DNA of 64,000 bases from Przewalskia tangutica (lineage: Eukaryota > Streptophyta > Magnoliopsida > Solanales > Solanaceae), in assembly GCA_029844215.1 (NCBI GenBank), contig CM056724.1, positions 31,410,446 through 31,474,445 of the forward strand, in the 5' to 3' direction. Both the position numbers and the translations under genes were made by a program. The notes beneath the pieces are model-generated. The model ran no database searches, was not told the DNA's origin, and saw nothing but the letters and a program-made list of their open reading frames with translations. Numbering within the stretch: the first letter of the stretch is position 1; each line of letters begins with the position of its first letter. Shown one piece after another: positions 63,378 to 64,000 of this stretch.

Positions 63378-64000
63378 AATTATTATTCCATTTCATTGTT
63401 GTAATTTCAATTTGCAATATTGAAATTAAATTCCAAAAAAAAAATGCCAAATTTAATTTTTCAGCCATATTAAAATAAATTATTAATTTAATAGAAATTT
63501 TTTAAAAAAATTGAATCAAAATTTAAATTTAAGTGACAATTGTGTGACGGGGTAAAAACCGTCACATGTAGTGTGACCTTTGTGTGACGGGTAATAACCA
63601 TTGTTACACCCCCCGGAATTTCAGGTCATGTATTGGGAACGTACGAAGGGAAATAAGAATTGAAATTGGAAAGATAAGTGGACAGAATATTTTGGACAGT
63701 TTTGAGTCAACTTTGGAGCGGTATAGCTCCTAGTTCATTAGGAGTTTTTAGGTGTTTCAATAGCCCAGTATGAAGTTCGTGGAGTCTAGTTTCCAACGCG
63801 ACAAACCGCTCGTCGATATGACATCGGAGTAGAAAGATATGAAAGTTACAAGTTCAGTGGGCAGACGAACATGAAAGTGGTTTCAATTATTATTCCATTT
63901 CATTGTTGTAATTTCAATTTGCAATATTGAAATTAAATTCCAAAAAAAAATGCCAAATTTAATTTTTCAGCCATATTAAAATAAATTATTAATTTAATAG
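63378..64000. repeat. Tandem duplication of the CACTA B right end (507-bp offset)
   Basis: 63378-63493 recurs at 63885-64000 with a single difference, the length of an A run (10 against 9). The unit spans the AT-rich subterminal zone, the TGTGACGG words and the LTR fragment at 63602-63884. The second copy runs off the window. Confidence 0.9.
63602..63884 (+). mobile_element. LTR fragment starting TGTTACACC inside CACTA B
   Basis: Begins TGTTACACCCCCCGGAATTT directly after the TGTGACGGGTAATAACCAT subterminal text and stops after about 283 bases, where CACTA sequence resumes. Related to the terminus at 1-32 in opposite orientation. Confidence 0.75.

Larger units (their letters stand above)
53245..64000. 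mobile_element. CACTA element B with captured gene pieces, right end disrupted
   Basis: The left terminus CACTACAAGAAAAACATCCT at 53245 is followed by many TGTGACGG and AAGTGTCAC subterminal words to about 53450. Matching words return at 63530-63600 (GTGTGACGGGGTAAAAACCG, ATGTAGTGTGACC). No transposase text is present, so the element is non-autonomous. It carries exons of a response-regulator gene and other gene-like segments and hosts a pararetrovirus (53539-59036). The right side is broken by an LTR fragment at 63602 and a tandem duplication. Without the virus it would be about 5 kb. Confidence 0.8.

Noticed and set aside
1..64000. A novel multi-gene system such as a gene cluster or defence locus
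   Set aside because: Only one intact host gene is present; all other coding text belongs to known retroelement, CACTA, LINE or caulimovirid families, or to captured fragments.

Overview
This window reads as nuclear DNA from a large-genome asterid plant, most likely a Solanaceae species. The evidence is an AT-rich composition, Stowaway MITEs, tRNA-derived SINEs, a TRIM family, Ty1/copia and Ty3/gypsy elements with plant-type PBS motifs, En/Spm (CACTA) transposons, an RTE-type LINE and an endogenous caulimovirid. I see one convincing intact host gene in 64 kb: an intronless ELO-family (fatty-acid elongase-like) membrane protein on the minus strand at 15822-16697. Almost everything else is nested, broken transposable-element DNA. 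All lineage names rest on motifs I can read; no database search was possible.

Layout. 1-3344: a minus-strand copia element (LTR 2460-3344), cut at base 33 by the end of another LTR. 3.8-5.8 kb: an RTE-like LINE remnant. 5.9-13.8 kb: three copies of one TRIM around a CACTA element (7989 to about 13190) whose transposase has lost its core; a solo LTR with a perfect 5-bp target duplication sits inside it. 14.3-18.15 kb: MITEs and SINEs around the ELO gene. 18.3-23.6 kb: a second copia element holding a plastid clpP fragment. 25.1-36.3 kb: a third copia element with 1.6-kb LTRs, carrying a hAT-type MITE and a truncated LTR element inside its own LTR. 37.4-43.5 kb: a TAT-like gypsy element interrupted by a chimeric insertion. 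44.1-52.9 kb: a long gypsy LTR, its mostly non-coding leader, two related minisatellites and another gypsy LTR. 52.9-64.0 kb: a second CACTA element, inserted in a TAT LTR, carrying pieces of a type-A cytokinin response-regulator gene and itself invaded by an endogenous pararetrovirus placed exactly in a TA microsatellite. Its right end is cut by an LTR fragment and tandemly duplicated.

How the parts work together. There is no operon or pathway here; the interactions are insertion events. The order can be read from what interrupts what: copia C is older than the LTR element and the MITE inside it; the TAT element is older than its 41.2-kb insert; CACTA B is older than the pararetrovirus and the terminal LTR fragment. 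All long element reading frames carry stops, frameshifts or deletions, so I predict no autonomous element in the window. I did not find a convincing undescribed biological system. The most useful leads are the captured response-regulator exons, the pararetrovirus end matching its tRNA primer site, the clpP insert, the TGACGTCA-bearing minisatellites and the fold-back chimera at 41.2-42.8 kb.
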